Program-made: the position numbers and the translations under genes
The notes under the pieces: generated by a model
Seen by the model: only the letters and a program-made list of their open reading frames with translations
The model's database searches: none
What the model was told of the DNA's origin: nothing
Assembly (NCBI GenBank): GCA_028289645.1
Contig: JANQOK010000015.1
Coordinates: 186,001 to 250,000, forward strand
From: Anderseniella sp.
Lineage (GTDB): Bacteria > Pseudomonadota > Alphaproteobacteria > Rhizobiales > Aestuariivirgaceae
Length of the DNA: 64,000 nt
Direction of reading: 5' to 3'
Part shown: positions 49,060 to 58,656 of the stretch, piece after piece
Layout of the letters: each line of letters opens with the position of its first letter
How positions within the stretch are numbered: position 1 is the first letter of the stretch

Positions 49060-50379
49060 CTATTTGCCGATGCAGAATTTCGAAAAGATACTGTCGAGCA
49101 GGTCTTCCGTTCCGACCTCGCCGGTCAGCCTGCCAACATTGCGGGATGCCCTTCTGAGTTCTTCGGCGACAAGCTCGATCGGCAGGCCGGGCTTCAATGC
49201 GCTTTCGAGGTGCGCCAGCGCCGACTTTACCGCCTGGACCTGGCGCTCGCGCACCAGCAGTGCCGGTTCACCGCTGCCGGCGAGTTCCGCCGCCATGCCG
49301 GACAATGTGTCCAGCAGATCTGATATGCCTTCACCGGTCAGGGCCGAAACCTGCAGATCAGCAACAGCCGGGTGATCGGACTTGCTGATATCGGCCTTGT
49401 TCCAGATTCGTAACGTTGGTGAATCGACACCGGTATTCTGCCAATCTGCCTCAGGGGAGGCGACACTGATGACGATATCGGCGTATGACAGGCGCTGGTG
49501 TGTCCGCTCTATGCCCAATTGTTCCACATGTGAATCGGTTCGCTCGCGCAGGCCGGCCGTATCGCTGATGATGATCGACGTGCCATCCAGGTCCAGCGAC
49601 ACCTCCACCACGTCCCGGGTCGTACCCGCTTCACTGCTGACAATCGCCACATCGCGCGCCGCAATGGCATTCAGCAGGCTCGACTTGCCGACATTCGGTG
49701 ACCCCGCCAGCACCACCCGCACTCCTGCCCGGTTCAGATGTCCGCGCTCGCTGTCATCGAGATTTTCCGTCATCGTGTCGATGAGCCGGGCCACGCTGTC
49801 ACGCACCTTGGGCAGCGCTTCGTCAGCCACACCTTCCTCATCGGTAAAATCGATACAGGCTTCAGCCAGCGCGCCGGCTTCAATCAGCTCGTCACGCCAT
49901 TGCTGGAAAATGTCGGACGCTCTGCCGTCCACGTGAAACAGAGCCTGCTGGACCTGGGTGGCGGTTTCTGCCGCCAGCATGTCGTTCAGTCCTTCGACAG
50001 CGACCAGGTCGAGCTTGCCTTTGGACAACGCACGCCTGGTAAACTCTCCCGGCTCCGCCGGCCGGCAGCCGGGCAGCGAACCAAGCTCGGACAGAAACAT
50101 CCGAACAATGCCGACACTGCCATGCAGGTGAAACTCGGCCACATCTTCACCGGTAAAACTGGCGGGTCCGGGAAACCACAGCGCAATGGCCTCATCCAGT
50201 TTGACGCTGCCCTGCGACACATACACCGACACCCGCTCAGCGGCACGTGGCTTCGGCAACCGGCCACATGAATTCCGCAACGCCGTTGCAGCCTCGGGCC
50301 CGGAGACGCGGACAATTGCCACACCCGCCTTGCCCGAACCCGACGACAATGCGTAAATCGTATCAAGACTATCCGGCAT
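49060..50379 (-). CDS. mnmE: tRNA modification GTPase MnmE (TrmE)
   Basis: Potassium-dependent GTPase that, with MnmG, adds the cmnm5 group to tRNA U34. The 439-residue protein has an N-terminal folate-binding domain, a G domain with [12 protein letters not shown] and DTAGLRE, and the C-terminal CIGK motif that carries the catalytic Cys. The start is fixed by GGAG five bases before the ATG giving [11 protein letters not shown]; the frame is open another 43 codons but these overlap the next gene's region. Only 35 bp separate it from the divergent DUF255 gene. Confidence 0.96.
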   Translation of the reverse strand: MPDSLDTIYALSSGSGKAGVAIVRVSGPEAATALRNSCGRLPKPRAAERVSVYVSQGSVKLDEAIALWFPGPASFTGEDVAEFHLHGSVGIVRMFLSELGSLPGCRPAEPGEFTRRALSKGKLDLVAVEGLNDMLAAETATQVQQALFHVDGRASDIFQQWRDELIEAGALAEACIDFTDEEGVADEALPKVRDSVARLIDTMTENLDDSERGHLNRAGVRVVLAGSPNVGKSSLLNAIAARDVAIVSSEAGTTRDVVEVSLDLDGTSIIISDTAGLRERTDSHVEQLGIERTHQRLSYADIVISVASPEADWQNTGVDSPTLRIWNKADISKSDHPAVADLQVSALTGEGISDLLDTLSGMAAELAGSGEPALLVRERQVQAVKSALAHLESALKPGLPIELVAEELRRASRNVGRLTGEVGTEDLLDSIFSKFCIGK

Positions 50380-50414
50380 ATCACTCCGATCCAGCAATGA
50401 GGCAGCTTCAACCC

Positions 50415-52445
50415 ATGTCGACTTCGACAGCCAGAAAAAACCGGCTCGCAACTGAAACCAGCCCATATCTGCTCCAGCACGACACCAATCCGGTTGACTG
50501 GTTTCCATGGGGTGATGAAGCGTTTACCGAAGCCCGCACTAAAAACAAGCCCATCCTTCTGTCAATCGGATATGCGGCCTGCCACTGGTGCCATGTGATG
50601 GCGCATGAAAGCTTTGAAGACAATGCTGTCGCCGAGCTGATGAACGCGAACTTCATCAATGTGAAGGTCGATCGCGAAGAGCGCCCGGACATTGACCGCA
50701 TCTACATGGACGCGCTTCACGTGATGGGAGAGCAGGGTGGCTGGCCGCTGACCATGTTCCTGACGCCGGATCTGAAACCGTTCTGGGGCGGCACCTATTT
50801 TCCGCCAGAGTCGAAATACGGCAGGCCGTCTTTTTCACATGTACTGCGCGAGCTTTCACGCATATGGCAGACCGAGCCGGAAAAAATCACCAGCAATACC
50901 GATGCGCTGCTCGAACGCCTCGCCGCACCGCCGCCCGCCAGCACCGACCCGGAACCCGACCATGGCCTTCTGCACAAGATGACGGAGCAGGTGATGCGTG
51001 CGGTCGATCCGGTCAATGGCGGCATCGGCCGGGCGCCGAAATTTCCACAAGGCCCACTGTTCAACCTGTTGTGGTCGGTTCATCTTGGCAACCCGGACAG
51101 GCGATATGACGCAGCCGTGCAGCTGACCATGAAGAAGATCAGCCAGGGTGGCATCTATGACCATCTCGGCGGCGGCATTGCCCGATATGCGGTGGACGAA
51201 GAGTGGCTGGTGCCGCACTTCGAGAAGATGCTGTACGATAACGCCCAATACATAACCTTGCTGTGCAGGATGCAGAACGCGCAACCAAACGAACTGTTCC
51301 GCCAGCGAATCGAACAGTCCGTGGGTTGGCTGCTGTCCGACATGAAAACGCCCGAGGGGCTGTTTGCGTCCAGTTATGACGCGGATTCCGAAGGGGTGGA
51401 AGGCAAGTATTATTGCTGGTCCGAATCGGAAATTAACCATTTGTTAACTGATTCGACTCGACATCTTTTCTGCGAGATCTACGACGTCTCAAAGGCGGGC
51501 AATTGGGAACACACCAACATTCTCAACCGCACCGATCATCCTGAGCTGCTGTCCGAGACGGAAGAAGCCTTGCTGGCCGAGGCCCGCGACACCTTGCTCA
51601 CCCATCGCCGCAGCCGCATTGCCCCCGGCTGGGACGACAAGGCGTTGACCGACTGGAATGCCCTGACGGTGATTGCGCTGCTCAACGCATCGGTCACACT
51701 GGAAGATGCCAATCTGCAAAAGGTGGCGCTCGCGACGCTCGAAAATCTCGCAACACATTTGCGGGTCGACGGGCGGCTGTATCACAGTTTCAGGGACAAC
51801 CAGGTCAGAAGCCACGCCACCGCGGATGATTATGCGTTGCTGATCTCGGCCCACCTTGCCGCCTATGAAGTGACCCTTGATCGAGCATGGATTGACAGGG
51901 CAGGCGACCTCATGGAAGAGGCGCTGGATCATTATCTCGATGCGGCTGATGGTGCCTTTGCCATGGCGCCCGCCGATGCGACCGATCTCATTGTTCGCGA
52001 CAAATATGCAAACGATGACGTGACCCCGAATGCCAACGCAACCATGGCAATCAATCTTTGGAAGCTTTCGGCCTATCTCGCCAAGCCCGACTATCAGGAA
52101 AAAGCGGAGGCCGTCTTCGACTGGCTCAAGCCGCACATGACCAGAAATCCGTTTGCCTGTCCGACCGCCTGGCTGGCGTTCACAGCGCTGGCCGAGCAGC
52201 CACAACTTGTCCTCGTGGGCGAACCGGGAGACAACGGCTTTGCTGATCTTCACCGGACCTGTCTGAAGGTTTCGTCTCCGAATCTATTGATCATGCAGGT
52301 GGCTCGAGACATGCAATTGCCAGCCGACCACCCGGCAGCCGGAAAGACCGGCCTTGATCAGCCGGCGGTGTTCGTATGCCGCAACCAGACCTGCAATCTG
52401 CCGATGACAAATGCGGAAGACCTGCTGGCGTCAGGCATTCATTGA
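50415..52445 (+). CDS. Thioredoxin domain-containing protein (DUF255/YyaL, SPATA20-like)
   Basis: A 676-residue two-domain protein: an N-terminal thioredoxin-like DUF255 domain (about residues 8-165; [31 protein letters not shown] with a CxxC) and a C-terminal six-hairpin glycosidase-like toroid. Human SPATA20 and B. subtilis YyaL share this build; function is unknown. The ATG giving MSTSTARKN is chosen; the upstream open frame overlaps mnmE. A perfect TTAA-N7-TTAA site occurs inside it. The stop overlaps the rho 3' end by 15 bp (convergent). Confidence 0.92.
   Translation: MSTSTARKNRLATETSPYLLQHDTNPVDWFPWGDEAFTEARTKNKPILLSIGYAACHWCHVMAHESFEDNAVAELMNANFINVKVDREERPDIDRIYMDALHVMGEQGGWPLTMFLTPDLKPFWGGTYFPPESKYGRPSFSHVLRELSRIWQTEPEKITSNTDALLERLAAPPPASTDPEPDHGLLHKMTEQVMRAVDPVNGGIGRAPKFPQGPLFNLLWSVHLGNPDRRYDAAVQLTMKKISQGGIYDHLGGGIARYAVDEEWLVPHFEKMLYDNAQYITLLCRMQNAQPNELFRQRIEQSVGWLLSDMKTPEGLFASSYDADSEGVEGKYYCWSESEINHLLTDSTRHLFCEIYDVSKAGNWEHTNILNRTDHPELLSETEEALLAEARDTLLTHRRSRIAPGWDDKALTDWNALTVIALLNASVTLEDANLQKVALATLENLATHLRVDGRLYHSFRDNQVRSHATADDYALLISAHLAAYEVTLDRAWIDRAGDLMEEALDHYLDAADGAFAMAPADATDLIVRDKYANDDVTPNANATMAINLWKLSAYLAKPDYQEKAEAVFDWLKPHMTRNPFACPTAWLAFTALAEQPQLVLVGEPGDNGFADLHRTCLKVSSPNLLIMQVARDMQLPADHPAAGKTGLDQPAVFVCRNQTCNLPMTNAEDLLASGIH
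51433..51447. promoter_or_regulatory. TTAA-N7-TTAA (CtrA-type) sequence within the DUF255 gene
   Basis: TTAACCATTTGTTAA is a perfect match to the CtrA consensus but lies in coding sequence (Ile-Asn-His-Leu-Leu-Thr). It may be accidental, or an internal or silencing site. No gene start lies within a kilobase downstream. Confidence 0.3.
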
Positions 52446-53714
52446 ATCGAAGAAATCGTCGTTGGATTTTGTCTGGCGCAGTTTGTCGAGCAAGAACTCG
52501 ACGGCATCGACCGTTCCCATCGGGTTGAGAATCCGACGCAACACATAGGTCTTCTTGAGGTTACCGGGATCGACCAGAAGCTCTTCCTTACGGGTGCCGG
52601 AGCGCAGGATGTCCATGGCAGGGAAGACACGCTTGTCAGCAACCTTGCGGTCGAGCACAACTTCCGAGTTACCGGTGCCCTTGAATTCCTCAAAGATCAC
52701 TTCGTCCATCCGGCTGCCGGTATCAATCAGCGCCGTGGCGATGATGGTCAGCGAACCACCTTCTTCAATATTTCGTGCCGCACCGAAGAACCGCTTCGGG
52801 CGCTGCAATGCGTTGGCATCGACGCCCCCGGTCAGCACCTTGCCCGACGACGGCACGACTGTATTGTAGGCGCGCCCAAGCCTGGTGATCGAATCCAGCA
52901 GGATCACCACGTCACGGCCATGCTCCACCAGTCGCTTGGCCTTTTCGATCACCATCTCGGCAACCTGTACGTGACGGCTGGCCGGCTCGTCGAACGTCGA
53001 GCTGACCACTTCACCGTTCACCGAACGGCGCATGTCGGTCACTTCTTCCGGGCGTTCATCGATCAGCAGAACAATCAGGTAACATTCGGGATGGTTGGTC
53101 GCGACCGACTGCGCGATGTTCTGCAGCAGGACCGTCTTACCAGTGCGCGGCGGCGCGACGATGAGTGCACGCTGACCTTTGCCCAATGGCGCTACCAGGT
53201 CGATGACCCGGCTCGAATAATCCTTTTTGGTCGGATCGTTCACTTCCATGAACAGACGCTCGTCCGGATACAGCGGCGTCAGGTTGTCGAAGTGAATCTT
53301 GTGGCGGACCTTCTCCGGTTCCTGGAAGTTGACCGAGTTGACTTTCAGCAGGGCAAAATACCGCTCGCCGTCCTTAGGGCTACGAATGTCGCCTTCAACC
53401 GTATCGCCGGTCTTGAGCGCAAATTTGCGGATCTGGCTCGGGCTTACATAAATGTCGTCAGGCCCGGCCAGGTAGTTGGCGTCCGGCGAGCGCAGGAACC
53501 CGAAACCATCAGGCATAACCTCGACAACACCTTCCCCGATAATGTTGACATCCCTGGCAGCCAGACTTTTCAGGATCGTGAACATCAGCTCCTGCTTGCG
53601 CAGTACGCTGGCGTTCTCGACTTCAAGCTCTTCGGCCGCACTCAGAAGCTCTGCCGGAGATTTCTGCTTAAGATCAAAAAGTTTGATCTGCTCGAGTTCG
53701 TCAAGATTGGTCAT
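52431..53714 (-). CDS. rho: Transcription termination factor Rho
   Basis: Hexameric RNA helicase that ends transcription. The 427-residue protein has the N-terminal helix bundle ([13 protein letters not shown]), the OSB RNA-binding domain ([21 protein letters not shown]), the ATPase with Walker A PPRTGKTV (about 185-192) and [15 protein letters not shown]. Location near the origin, next to mnmE and hem genes, is normal for Rhizobiales. The gene converges with the DUF255 gene. Confidence 0.98.
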   Translation of the reverse strand: MTNLDELEQIKLFDLKQKSPAELLSAAEELEVENASVLRKQELMFTILKSLAARDVNIIGEGVVEVMPDGFGFLRSPDANYLAGPDDIYVSPSQIRKFALKTGDTVEGDIRSPKDGERYFALLKVNSVNFQEPEKVRHKIHFDNLTPLYPDERLFMEVNDPTKKDYSSRVIDLVAPLGKGQRALIVAPPRTGKTVLLQNIAQSVATNHPECYLIVLLIDERPEEVTDMRRSVNGEVVSSTFDEPASRHVQVAEMVIEKAKRLVEHGRDVVILLDSITRLGRAYNTVVPSSGKVLTGGVDANALQRPKRFFGAARNIEEGGSLTIIATALIDTGSRMDEVIFEEFKGTGNSEVVLDRKVADKRVFPAMDILRSGTRKEELLVDPGNLKKTYVLRRILNPMGTVDAVEFLLDKLRQTKSNDDFFDSMNA

Positions 53715-53883
53715 CGGTTATCGACCCATATGTGTGATCAGGAAAATTGGCAGCCAGCTCACATGTCGGATTGAGTGATTACCAAATGGGGGAGGCGGCG
53801 GCAGTCTGTGTCAGCACTGCCGTACTGCTTAGTCTATACCAGCTTCGGTGAGTTTAGAAAACATCAAATTACACACATTTGCG

Positions 53884-54318
53884 TCACAGAAACGGTTTGA
53901 CGACCACCAGGCAGATAATGCCGATCATCAGCAGGGTGGGGACTTCATTGATAAACCGGAATGCTCTTGCCGACTTGGTGTTTTTGTCCGCCGCAAACAG
54001 TTTCACCTGACCGGCCAGCCAGAGATGCGCAGCCGACATCGCCACCACCAACACAAGTTTCAACACGAACCAGACCGGCCACTCGCTCCACAACCCCTGT
54101 AACGCTCCCAGCCAGATACCGAAAATCCAGCTGACGATCATCGCCGGCGTCATGATGGCCTTCAGCAGCCGGCGTTCCATCACCTTCAGTGTTTCGGACA
54201 ACTCACCACCCATATCGGCGCCGGCATGATAGACCATCAGCCGCGGCAGGTAGAGCAGCCCGGCCATCCAGGAAATCACCGCCAGCAGGTGTATGACTTT
54301 GACCCACTCATAGCTCAT
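53884..54318 (-). CDS. hemJ: Protoporphyrinogen IX oxidase HemJ
   Basis: Heme-containing membrane enzyme for the penultimate step of heme synthesis. The 144-residue protein has four transmembrane helices; the first carries KVIHLLAVISWMAGLLYLPR with the essential His, and a conserved KAIMTPAMI block follows. The ATG overlaps the hemE stop (ATGA), so hemE-hemJ are coupled and probably lead into rho after a 169-bp gap. Confidence 0.94.
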   Translation of the reverse strand: MSYEWVKVIHLLAVISWMAGLLYLPRLMVYHAGADMGGELSETLKVMERRLLKAIMTPAMIVSWIFGIWLGALQGLWSEWPVWFVLKLVLVVAMSAAHLWLAGQVKLFAADKNTKSARAFRFINEVPTLLMIGIICLVVVKPFL

Positions 54319-55364
54319 GGTTTGGCGGTCCGGTCGAATTCACGAATAAACGACACAAGGTCACTGACATGTTCAGGAGGTGTTTCCTTGCGAATGCCAT
54401 GGCCGAGATTGAAGATATGTCTGTCTGCCGGAAGGTCCTGCAATATCTGCCTCGTGGCATTCAGCATCCCATCACCGCCACCGATCAGGGAAAGCGGGTC
54501 AAGATTGCCCTGCACAACGCAACGCTCAATCAGATTGTCCCTAGCCCATCCCGTGTTGACCGGCCACTCGATGCTCACGCCATCAACTTTACTGGCTGCA
54601 ACAAAATCTGTCTGGGACACACCAATGCCGCGGGCGAAGCCAATCACCGGTACATGCGGATGGCGTTTCTTCAACTCTGACCGCATCGCCGCAATCGGTT
54701 GAAAGCAATACCGCTGCAGCAATTCACCGCTCAAATCACCCGACCAGGTATCGAAAATCTGCAGCACCTCAGCCCCGGCTTCAACCTGACATGACAAATA
54801 CTCGATGGACGCTGACACCAGCTTGTCGACCAGCTCGTTCAGCCAGTCCTCGTTTGCGAAGGCTGCCAGCCTGGATGCAGCGCGTTCCACAGATGTGCCG
54901 CCCTCGATCATGTAAGTTGCAACTGTCCAGGGAGCACCACAAAAACCGATCAGCGTCTTATCTTCATCCAAGTTGCTCTTGATCGCCGACACCGCATCGT
55001 AAACCGGTGACAGGATCTTGTTGAGTTCATCGATACCGCTGTTCAATTGCGCGACGTCCGCAGCTGAACCGATCTTTCTCAGCACCGGCCCTTCATTCTC
55101 GCGAAAATCCAGATCACAGCCCATTGCCTGGGGGATCAGGAGAATGTCGGCAAACAGGATTGCCGCATCCAGGTCATAGCGGCGCAAGGGCTGCAATGTC
55201 ACTTCGCAGGCGAGATCCGGCGTATAACAGAGATTCAGAAAACCACCTGCCGTCTGCCTCACTTCGCGGTATTCAGGCAGATAGCGTCCTGCCTGTCTCA
55301 TAAGCCAGACGGGACGTCGCGATGGAGACAAACCAGTAAGAGTGTCCAGTAGGGGTTTGCTCAA
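54315..55364 (-). CDS. hemE: Uroporphyrinogen decarboxylase
   Basis: Cytoplasmic enzyme converting uroporphyrinogen III to coproporphyrinogen III. The 349-residue TIM-barrel has the signature LMRQAGRYLPEYR near the N-terminus and GFCGAPWTVATYM. I place the start at a TTG (next residues SKPLLDTL) preceded by GAGAAGG; the frame is open for 30 more codons upstream, but those residues (Cys, Tyr and Arg-rich) do not fit the family and would run into the origin. The gene faces away from the predicted oriC. Confidence 0.95.
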   Translation of the reverse strand: MSKPLLDTLTGLSPSRRPVWLMRQAGRYLPEYREVRQTAGGFLNLCYTPDLACEVTLQPLRRYDLDAAILFADILLIPQAMGCDLDFRENEGPVLRKIGSAADVAQLNSGIDELNKILSPVYDAVSAIKSNLDEDKTLIGFCGAPWTVATYMIEGGTSVERAASRLAAFANEDWLNELVDKLVSASIEYLSCQVEAGAEVLQIFDTWSGDLSGELLQRYCFQPIAAMRSELKKRHPHVPVIGFARGIGVSQTDFVAASKVDGVSIEWPVNTGWARDNLIERCVVQGNLDPLSLIGGGDGMLNATRQILQDLPADRHIFNLGHGIRKETPPEHVSDLVSFIREFDRTAKP

Positions 55365-55467
55365 TCTCTTTATCCTTCTCTCAAACAATCTATATCTTTT
55401 GGTGTTGATGATGTTGTGTTGTGGATAGCAGAAATGACCTGTCCTCAACATCACTCTTCAGTGTGAA

Positions 55468-55500
55468 GATTTTTTCCCCGCACTTTGTGAGATTTTTTCC
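55468..55500. repeat. Two GATTTTTTCC direct repeats, candidate DNA unwinding element
   Basis: Copies at 55468-55477 and 55491-55500, spaced 23 bp start to start, inside the predicted oriC. They resemble the AT-rich 13-mers melted by DnaA in other origins. Confidence 0.5.
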
Positions 55501-55522
55501 AGACTTATCAATATCTGTAACT

Positions 55523-55542
55523 ATATGAAATAGTTTTCATAT
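55523..55542. repeat. Inverted repeat ATATGAAA-N4-TTTCATAT in oriC
   Basis: Perfect 8-bp arms around TAGT, located in the AT-rich middle of the predicted oriC. It could bind a dimeric regulator of initiation; no known site is matched. Confidence 0.5.
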
Positions 55543-55744
55543 CTGGCCTGACTGGAATTCTGTCAACAACTTACCCACGCTAATTGTCATTGCTTAGGCA
55601 CAATCCCGGTAATTATCAACAGTGGAAAATCTATTCCAGAGCGGGCTGCTGTTTGAACAAAAACCGCCATGTGTGGATCAACCATATAGGTTTGGATTCC
55701 AGCTTCCTCTTTTCCACAATTCATAAACACGCTATGCCCGGTTT

Positions 55745-56578
55745 ATGAAAACCACCGCCAAGCAATATTTTCATATGCATATGGTTTCGGATGCGACTGG
55801 CGAGACCCTGAACACGGTAGCCCGAGCTGCGACCGCGTACTATCCCGGCTACCAGCCGATCGAACACATCTACACCCTGGTCCGGACATCCAAACAGCTC
55901 GACAGGATGATCGGTGAGGTGGAGAAGCAACCGGGCATCGTGCTGTACACGATTGCAGACGACAAGTTGAAGGTGGAAATTGAAGAACGCTGCGAGGCGT
56001 TGTCCATACCGTGTATTTCGATCCTGGATCCGGTGATTGCAAGCCTGGCAACTTATCTGAATGCGAAATCCAAGCCCCACATAGGTGGTCAGCATGTTCT
56101 CAACGCCGAATATTTCCAGAGAATCGACGCCCTGAACTACACCATGGCCCATGATGACGGCCAGATAACCCAGGACCTGGAATCGGCGGACGTCGTGTTG
56201 CTCGGCATCAGCCGGTCGTCCAAGACACCGACAAGCATCTATCTCGCCAACCGGGGCATCAAGACCGCCAACATTCCGCTTGTTCCGGGTATTCCCACGC
56301 CGCCGGGATTGTCCAAGTTGAAGCACCCGCTGATTGTGGGCCTGATCGCCAGTGCGGATCGGATTTCCCAGATTCGGCGCCACCGGCTGCTGACCCTGAA
56401 TGAGGGCCGCGATACGTCTTATGTGGACCGAAAGGCAATCACCGAAGAGCTGCTGGCAATGCGCAAACTGTGCAGCGCCAACAACTGGCCTATAATCGAT
56501 GTAACCCGCCGGTCCATCGAGGAAACCGCTGCCGCTGTCATGAACCTCATGGCAGAAGCGCAACCAGGTTCGGGGTAA
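55745..56578 (+). CDS. ppsR: PPDK/PEP synthase regulatory protein PpsR (DUF299 kinase/pyrophosphorylase)
   Basis: Bifunctional serine/threonine kinase and phosphorylase that switches pyruvate phosphate dikinase or PEP synthase. The 277-residue protein has the P-loop LLGISRSSKTPTS (about residues 155-167) and N-terminal HMVSDATGETLNTVARA. It is the orthologue of Rickettsia RP001, the gene that flanks the origin in that genus and in Caulobacter. The start ATG is the first base after the predicted oriC. Confidence 0.95.
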   Translation: MKTTAKQYFHMHMVSDATGETLNTVARAATAYYPGYQPIEHIYTLVRTSKQLDRMIGEVEKQPGIVLYTIADDKLKVEIEERCEALSIPCISILDPVIASLATYLNAKSKPHIGGQHVLNAEYFQRIDALNYTMAHDDGQITQDLESADVVLLGISRSSKTPTSIYLANRGIKTANIPLVPGIPTPPGLSKLKHPLIVGLIASADRISQIRRHRLLTLNEGRDTSYVDRKAITEELLAMRKLCSANNWPIIDVTRRSIEETAAAVMNLMAEAQPGSG

Positions 56579-56601
56579 GCCATGGCCAGGTCTGAAAGCC
56601 A

Positions 56602-57192
56602 GTGAAACTGATCCTTGCATCAAACAGTTCGGCACGCCGTCAAATGTTGAGCAATGCCGGTTATCGCTTTGACGCGACGGCTGCCGGCATCGATGAAGCC
56701 GAACTGAAAACCCGGCTTCTGGAATCAGGCCTTGGTGGCGAGGACCTGGCGCTTGCACTGGCCAACGCCAAGGCAGAGGCCGTCGGCGGCAACAATCCAT
56801 CTGACCTGGTCATCGGTTCGGATCAGGTGCTGGCGTGCGACGGGAAAATATTCAGTAAAGTGGAAAATCTGCCGCAGGCTGCCGGGCAGCTGGCGCAACT
56901 GCAAGGCCGGACACATGTTCTGATGTCCGCAGTGGCCTGCTGGCACAACAACCAGCCGGTGTTTCAATTCAATGATACCGCCAGCCTGAGTATGTATCGA
57001 CTCACTGCTGATGACATAGATACGTATCTGGAGGAGACCGGATCCGAAGTTCTGGGATCAGTTGGATGCTACCAGATCGAAGGCAAAGGCATCCGGCTGT
57101 TCGAAGAAATACAAGGATCCCATTTCACCATTATGGGAATGCCGCTTCTTCCACTTATAAAATTCTTTAAACATTATAATGGCTTGCAATGA
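56602..57192 (+). CDS. maf: Maf-family nucleotide pyrophosphatase
   Basis: Hydrolyses non-canonical or excess nucleoside triphosphates; 196 residues. The N-terminal LILASNSSARRQML, the central VIGSDQVLACDG and the late GCYQIEGKG block are typical of Maf/YhdE proteins. Translation starts at a GTG, because an ATG 20 bp upstream runs into a stop. The stop overlaps the aroE ATG. Part of the ppsR-maf-aroE-coaE-dnaQ run leaving the origin. Confidence 0.92.
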   Translation: MKLILASNSSARRQMLSNAGYRFDATAAGIDEAELKTRLLESGLGGEDLALALANAKAEAVGGNNPSDLVIGSDQVLACDGKIFSKVENLPQAAGQLAQLQGRTHVLMSAVACWHNNQPVFQFNDTASLSMYRLTADDIDTYLEETGSEVLGSVGCYQIEGKGIRLFEEIQGSHFTIMGMPLLPLIKFFKHYNGLQ

Positions 57193-58037
57193 ACCTGAGT
57201 ACCAGTACCAATGTCTGTATCCTGGGCCACGGCATTACCTATTCGCGGTCACCGCTGATTCACAACTACTGGATCGACATGTATGGAGTCGATTCCAGGT
57301 ACGGGGTTTGTGATATGCCCGCGGAAGAATTGCCGGACTTCCTCGCGTCCATCCGGGCCGGGCAATCGGCAGGATGCAATGTCACCACGCCCCACAAGCA
57401 GGCGGTCATCCCGTACCTTGATGCCGTGGACGATGCCGCATCTGCGATAGGCAGCGTCAATACGATTTACCGGCGCGACGGTTTGTTGAGAGGCACCTCA
57501 ACTGACGGGGCCGGATATGTCGGCCATCTCAGGGCCAGTCATCCGGATTTGCAACTGGATGGCGCCAAGGTGCTCATTCTGGGTGCCGGCGGCGCTGCCC
57601 GCAGCATTGCAGATGCGCTGCTGCAAAATGGCTGCTCAGCGATCCATATTGCCAACCGGACAGTCCAGAAAGCCCGCGATATCGCTGCTCTTCGTCCGGA
57701 CATTATTAAACCGGTGCCGTGGGAGGATATGGAGTCTGTAACCGGCAGGGTGGATTTGCTGGTCAACACGACATCACTCGGCATGGTGGGGCGGCAGCCA
57801 TTGCTGCTCCCCCTGGACAATACCCGATCCGACTGTGTGGTCAGCGATATTGTCTATGCGCCGCTGGAAACCGACCTGCTGGCACAAGCCCGCCAACTCG
57901 GACGCCCGGTTCTCGACGGTCTCGGCATGTTGCTGCATCAGGCAGTGCCCGGGTTTCAGTTGTGGTTCGGCATCCAGCCCCGGGTCACCGATGAATTGCG
58001 CAATTTGGTTGAACAGGATTTGCTGTCTCATGGCTGA
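57189..58037 (+). CDS. aroE: Shikimate dehydrogenase
   Basis: NADPH-dependent reduction of 3-dehydroshikimate to shikimate in aromatic amino acid synthesis. Substrate-binding motif SRSPLIHNYW (about residues 19-28), catalytic Lys in NVTTPHKQAV, the Rossmann motif LGAGGAARSIADAL and NANR-type ANRTV are all present. Length 282 is usual. Its ATG overlaps the maf stop and its own stop overlaps coaE. Confidence 0.96.
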   Translation: MNLSTSTNVCILGHGITYSRSPLIHNYWIDMYGVDSRYGVCDMPAEELPDFLASIRAGQSAGCNVTTPHKQAVIPYLDAVDDAASAIGSVNTIYRRDGLLRGTSTDGAGYVGHLRASHPDLQLDGAKVLILGAGGAARSIADALLQNGCSAIHIANRTVQKARDIAALRPDIIKPVPWEDMESVTGRVDLLVNTTSLGMVGRQPLLLPLDNTRSDCVVSDIVYAPLETDLLAQARQLGRPVLDGLGMLLHQAVPGFQLWFGIQPRVTDELRNLVEQDLLSHG

Positions 58038-58656
58038 CGCTCCGGTCTTCAAGGCAGCGCTGACCGGGTCCATTGCGATGGGCAAATCAACGGTTGCCGA
58101 TATGCTGCGCGACGCCGGCGTTGCGGTTTTCGATGCCGACGCGGTTGTCCACCGCCTCTACGCCGAAGGCGGTGATGCCGTGGCACCCATTGGCAGGTTG
58201 TTCCCTGCTGTTGTCCAACACGGTGCAATCGACCGCACCGCGCTATCAAAAGAAGTCCTGAACAACGCTGATGCCATGAAAAGGCTGGAAGCGGTCGTTC
58301 ATCCTCTGGTGCGCAGAGAGCAGGACGCATTTCTTGAATCGGTAAAATCTGCGGGAAGCAGCATCGCGGTATTTGACATACCCTTGTTGTTTGAAACCGG
58401 CCGGGCGGATGAATTTGACGCGGTTATGGTTGCATCAGCGCCATACGGGGTTCAACGCGCCCGGGCAATGACGAGGCCTGGCATGGACGAGAAAAAATTT
58501 GAAGCCATTCTGGCCAGGCAAGTTCCCGATGTCGACAAACGTGCCGCGGCCAGCCATGTGATTTCCACAGATGTGCCATTGGATGATACACGCGCTCAGG
58601 TTCTTGCTATTGTCGAAGAGCTTGAATCACTGGCTGGAGAGCGACCAGATGCGTGA
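58030..58656 (+). CDS. coaE: Dephospho-CoA kinase
   Basis: Last step of coenzyme A synthesis: phosphorylation of the 3'-hydroxyl of dephospho-CoA. P-loop LTGSIAMGKSTV near residue 10 and FDIPLLFETG near 115 are diagnostic; 208 residues is normal. The ATG overlaps the end of aroE by eight bases, and the gene end overlaps dnaQ. In most CoaE proteins the loop reads GSIGMGKST; here the second Gly is Ala (GSIAMGKST), a variant seen in the family. Confidence 0.95.
   Translation: MADAPVFKAALTGSIAMGKSTVADMLRDAGVAVFDADAVVHRLYAEGGDAVAPIGRLFPAVVQHGAIDRTALSKEVLNNADAMKRLEAVVHPLVRREQDAFLESVKSAGSSIAVFDIPLLFETGRADEFDAVMVASAPYGVQRARAMTRPGMDEKKFEAILARQVPDVDKRAAASHVISTDVPLDDTRAQVLAIVEELESLAGERPDA

Larger units (their letters stand above)
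55365..55744. other. Predicted chromosomal replication origin (oriC)
   Basis: AT-rich 380-bp gap between divergent hemE and ppsR. DnaA-box-like 9-mers: TGTGGATAG (55420-55428), TTATCAACA (55613-55621), TGTGGATCA (55672-55680, reverse of TGATCCACA, the Caulobacter G-box) and TTTTCCACA (55710-55718), each one change from TTATCCACA; TTACCCACG (55571-55579) has two changes. GATTTTTTCC occurs twice as a possible unwinding element. In Caulobacter and Rickettsia the origin lies between hemE and the RP001 (ppsR-type) gene, and here the flanking genes all point away from the gap. Confidence 0.88.

Noticed and set aside
49925-49940. Additional parS site in mnmE (CACGTGAAACA half)
   Set aside because: Only one half matches; four mismatches overall to the 16-bp consensus.
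50709-50724. parS-like TTCACGTGA in the DUF255 gene
   Set aside because: Core only; the flanks do not match the consensus.
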